The notes beneath the pieces were generated by a model that was not told the origin of the DNA, ran no database searches, and saw only the letters and a list, made by a program, of their open reading frames with translations. The position numbers and the translations under genes are program-made. From an uncultured Alphaproteobacteria bacterium (lineage in GTDB: Bacteria > Pseudomonadota > Alphaproteobacteria > Micropepsales > Micropepsaceae): DNA of 64,000 bases. The stretch lies in the NCBI GenBank assembly GCA_902826695.1, contig CADEFU010000009.1, positions 62,001 through 126,000 on the forward strand, in the 5' to 3' direction. Positions 61,777 to 64,000 of the stretch are shown in pieces (within the stretch, counting starts at the first letter, position 1; each line of letters begins with the position of its first letter).

Positions 61777-62224
61777 CAGATCGCGCGTTTCGTCGAGCCA
61801 GGGCTCTTGAGGATTTCGCGTCTGGCTTTGCGGTCGGTCGTTTCGAAATATGTGTTCATGGTCTTCAACATGGATCAGCTCAATTCGTCGCCCGCTGGGC
61901 TACTCAAGTCCGGAGGAAAGCGGCGGACAAACAAAAATCCCTCCGGAGCAGGGCTCGGAGGGGTGGTCGGCGCAGGCCTTGTCAGGCGATGACGCTAATC
62001 CATGGCTCCCTCACGAGCCCCAAGAACCGCACAACGCGGCGCCGGGTAGCCGGCGCAGCCTGCGGCCGCAAAGATGGTCGTCGACATGTTCATGTTGTCG
62101 TCGGCTCGTGAGTTGTCGCTAAGCACCATTGCCGCGCGAATATGTCAGGGGATACGCGCAGGCCCGGCTCAAGTCAAGACATCGCCGGGGGGCTGCGCCA
62201 TGCCGCGCAACCGGTGTGGCTTTT
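61777..62224. other. Gap between MATE gene and SnoaL-like gene
   Basis: About 450 bases. The left 120 bases are the open upstream part of the MATE frame. A minus-strand terminator lies at 61931-61962. The rest contains a strong 7-base hairpin GCGCCGG/CCGGCGC near 62039-62056 and a 10-base inverted pair CTCACGAGCC/GGCTCGTGAG (62010-62019 and 62103-62112). A 32-codon frame without ribosome-binding site exists at 61995-62093 on minus. A small RNA is possible but unproven. Confidence 0.4.
61931..61962 (-). terminator. Rho-independent terminator (minus strand)
   Basis: On the minus strand CCCTCCG pairs with CGGAGGG (61956-61962 with 61939-61945) around a 10-base loop and is followed by ATTTTTGTTTG. 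It would end transcripts coming from rtcB, the SnoaL-like gene or an RNA in the 263-base gap after that gene, and would separate them from the MATE gene. Confidence 0.7.
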
Positions 62225-62629
62225 TCAGCGAAGGCGGGCAGCACGCTCCGCCGGCGCAGCGTCGAAAATTTCCGAGAAGGACGTGCACTTGCCGGCATCC
62301 ATCGTGAGGAAGTCGGCCTTTTCAAGCTGCACGCGCGATCCGGTCCGGTTATGGCGCAACGCCAACGCGATCCGCGCGACGAAGCGGCTGTCGTCTTGAG
62401 CCATCAACTCGACAAGGTCGAACGATTCGATCCGCCACTCGCGAAAGAGCGCGCCGAAGTAAGCGACCACGCCTTTGATCCCGCGCCACTCACCGGCTGT
62501 CGTCATGCGATTGGGCGCGCCGGACGAGCGCCAAACGATGTCGTCGGCGAAGATCTCCAGCTTGGTCGTGAACTCGCCCTTGGCGTAGCGGGCGTACGCG
62601 TCGCGAATGATGCGCTCATTTTGCCCCAT
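62225..62629 (-). CDS. SnoaL-like (NTF2-fold) protein
   Basis: A 134-residue protein of the SnoaL/limonene-epoxide hydrolase-like fold: RIIRDAYARYAKGEFTTKLE, IFADDIVWRSSGAPN, TTAGEWRGIKGVVAYFGALF and RFVARIALALRHNRTG. Function ranges from cyclases to ligand-binding proteins; none is assigned here. The ATG at 62629 removes an unconvincing 24-residue extension rich in Arg and Trp. It lies downstream of rtcB on the same strand. Confidence 0.78.
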   Translation of the reverse strand: MGQNERIIRDAYARYAKGEFTTKLEIFADDIVWRSSGAPNRMTTAGEWRGIKGVVAYFGALFREWRIESFDLVELMAQDDSRFVARIALALRHNRTGSRVQLEKADFLTMDAGKCTSFSEIFDAAPAERAARLR

Positions 62630-62720
62630 TGCGAACCTATCGGAACGTTCCGTGCGGAGCTTATCGCGACAGCGCCGTCGCCACTGTGGCAAATGCCACA
62701 AACTGCGGCGTGAAGACTGG

Positions 62721-62752
62721 GGCGAGGCGGGAGGTTTGCCTCCCGCCTCGCC
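62721..62752. terminator. Perfect 14-bp hairpin directly after rtcB
   Basis: GGCGAGGCGGGAGG (62721-62734) pairs perfectly with CCTCCCGCCTCGCC (62739-62752) around a 4-base loop. It begins three bases after the rtcB stop on the minus strand. There is no T-tract on the minus side; on the plus side TTTCT follows. It probably marks or protects the rtcB transcript end. Confidence 0.65.
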
Positions 62753-62755
62753 TTT

Positions 62756-63943
62756 CTAACCCTTCACGCAGACGATTTGGCGAAGGGTGTGCACCACCTC
62801 CACCAAGTCGACCTGCGCGGCCATGACGGCGTCGATGTCCTTGTAGGCCATCGGCGTTTCGTCGATGACGCCGCTGTCTTTGCGGCATTCCACGTGAGCG
62901 GTCGCTGCGATGTGGTCCTCGAGCGTGAAGCGTTCCTTCGCGGCCGTACGCGACATGGCGCGGCCGGCACCGTGCGAGCAGGACTCGAACGACTCCGGAT
63001 TGCCTAAGCCCCGCACGATGAAGGACTTCGCGCCCATCGAGCCCGGGATGATGCCGAGCTCGCCCTTACGGGCGCGCACGGCGCCCTTGCGGGTCAACCA
63101 GACGCGTTCGCCGAAGTGCTCTTCGCGCTCGACGTAGTTGTGGTGACAGTTCACCGCCACGTCGGCCGTTTCGAGGTCGGGCCACGTCTCCTGCAACTTG
63201 GCCAACACCGCACCCATCATCACGTCGCGGTTGGAGCGCGCGTAGTCTTGCGCCCAACCCACGGCCTCGACGTAGTCGTTGAAGGCATCAGTGCCCTCAC
63301 CGAACCAGGCGAGGTCGCGGTCGGCGAGCTTCAAGCCCGCCGCTTCGACTTCCTCCTTCGCTTTCGCGATGAAGTACTGGCCGATGCGGTTGCCGATGCC
63401 GCGCGAGCCGGAGTGCAGCATCACCCAGACGCGATCGGCCTCGTCGAGGCAGATTTCGACGAAGTGGTTGCCGCCGCCGAGCGTGCCGATCTGCAGCGCC
63501 GCCGACTTCTTCTCCATGATCTTCGGGTGTTTCGCCTCGATCGCCTCGTAGCCAAGCTTGTGGCGCTGATACCAGGCGGCTTCGGCGCGGCGCGGCGCCT
63601 GCTTGTGCGACGCCTGGCCGACCGGGATCACGGATTCGATGCCGGCGCGGATGCTCTTCAGCGAGTCCGGCAAACGCGACGCCGTGACATTCGTCATTAC
63701 GGCCGCCATGCCGCAGCCGATGTCGACGCCGACTGCGGCCGGGATGATCGCGCCCTTCGTCGGAATGACGGAGCCGACCGTGGCGCCCCGGCCCAAGTGC
63801 ACGTCGGGCATGACCGCGACGTGGCCGTGGATGAACGGGAGTTCGGCGATGTTGCGGAGCTGCTTGCGCGCTTCCGGTTCGACGGGCACGCCGTTGGTCC
63901 ACGCCTTGATCGGCGCGCCGTTCGATTCGATGAGTTCGTGCAT
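62756..63943 (-). CDS. rtcB: RNA-splicing ligase RtcB
   Basis: A 395-residue Mn2+/GTP-dependent ligase joining RNA 3'-phosphate or 2',3'-cyclic phosphate ends to 5'-OH ends. Metal ligands are visible in VMPDVHLG, VGVDIGCGMA (Cys77) and LGGGNHFVEI; CSHGAGRAMSR contains the His that is guanylated. Length is close to the Escherichia coli 408-residue protein. GAGAAG lies before the ATG at 63943. There is no archease or rtcA gene in view; kptA, another RNA-end enzyme, is 7 kb away. Confidence 0.95.
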   Translation of the reverse strand: MHELIESNGAPIKAWTNGVPVEPEARKQLRNIAELPFIHGHVAVMPDVHLGRGATVGSVIPTKGAIIPAAVGVDIGCGMAAVMTNVTASRLPDSLKSIRAGIESVIPVGQASHKQAPRRAEAAWYQRHKLGYEAIEAKHPKIMEKKSAALQIGTLGGGNHFVEICLDEADRVWVMLHSGSRGIGNRIGQYFIAKAKEEVEAAGLKLADRDLAWFGEGTDAFNDYVEAVGWAQDYARSNRDVMMGAVLAKLQETWPDLETADVAVNCHHNYVEREEHFGERVWLTRKGAVRARKGELGIIPGSMGAKSFIVRGLGNPESFESCSHGAGRAMSRTAAKERFTLEDHIAATAHVECRKDSGVIDETPMAYKDIDAVMAAQVDLVEVVHTLRQIVCVKG

Positions 63944-64000
63944 GACACTTCTCTTTCAAAGAAAGTAGCTGTCATCCCGGAGCTAGGCGAGCCCAACTGC

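Noticed and set aside
61905..61925. TCCGGAGGAAAGCGGC resembling an SRP RNA or RNase P core
   Set aside because: The order of conserved bases does not match the SRP helix 8 or RNase P P4 signature, and the flanking helices are missing.
61995..62093. 32-codon minus-strand frame in the MATE-SnoaL gap
   Set aside because: Too short to be significant in GC-rich DNA and without a ribosome-binding site.

Overview
The window is a GC-rich, gene-dense stretch of a Gram-negative chromosome. Gene content suggests an alphaproteobacterium: the five-step hut branch with HutF and HutG, many signal-peptide and Tat-type periplasmic proteins, a GtrA/GtrB-type glycan locus, and PCu(A)C, SelO, FecR and DUF2339 proteins. 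No ribosomal RNA is present, so the order or genus cannot be fixed. No phage, plasmid, CRISPR array or insertion sequence was recognised. The mobile-like DNA seen consists of two families of REP-like paired palindromes.

Layout. 1-6196: histidine utilisation, with partial hutF on plus converging on a minus-strand hutU-hutH-hutG run followed by a small cysteine-containing protein and a VOC protein. 6710-9352: an odd membrane protein with a cytosolic-looking N-terminal half and a barrel-like C-terminal half, a terminator, and a UDP-sugar-type glycosyltransferase. 10006-10884: purC. 11033-20387: a surface-glycan region, partly more AT-rich than its surroundings, with a sulfotransferase, GtrB-like glycosyltransferase, GtrA-methyltransferase fusion, second methyltransferase, polytopic membrane protein, a HAD protein and a large two-part glycosyltransferase. 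20458-27715: GNAT, envelope proteins, a lipoprotein, penicillin acylase, PCu(A)C copper chaperone and an esterase. 27778-36529: gpsA-plsB, a beta-lactamase-fold hydrolase, a GntR regulator, a HAD/acyltransferase fusion and an aminotransferase. 36676-49341: methyltransferase, Tat-FecR protein, lepA, a cupin, the DUF2339 protein, a GH19 endolysin-like enzyme, selO and tRNA-Ser(GGA). 49526-56414: the rpmI-rplT-pheS-ASCH-pheT-S41 peptidase run, and kptA. 56417-63943: two beta-lactamase-fold hydrolases around a MarR regulator, a MATE exporter, a SnoaL-like protein and rtcB.

How genes work together. HutH, HutU, HutF and HutG are four of the five enzymes taking histidine to glutamate; HutI is not in view and may lie left of the window. 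GpsA makes sn-glycerol 3-phosphate and PlsB acylates it, and their genes overlap by four bases. The HAD/LPLAT protein could supply a later acylation step. PheS and PheT form one synthetase with an ASCH-domain gene wedged between them. The MarR gene sits between two serine hydrolase genes, and each hydrolase promoter carries the same GTAAG/CTTAC palindrome, which makes a small self-contained regulon the best candidate here for an undescribed unit.

A structural theme is compactness: eight of ten convergent gene pairs end within four bases of each other, and four of them share their stop codons in a 4-base overlap. All functions are read from sequence features and family knowledge; no database search was run.
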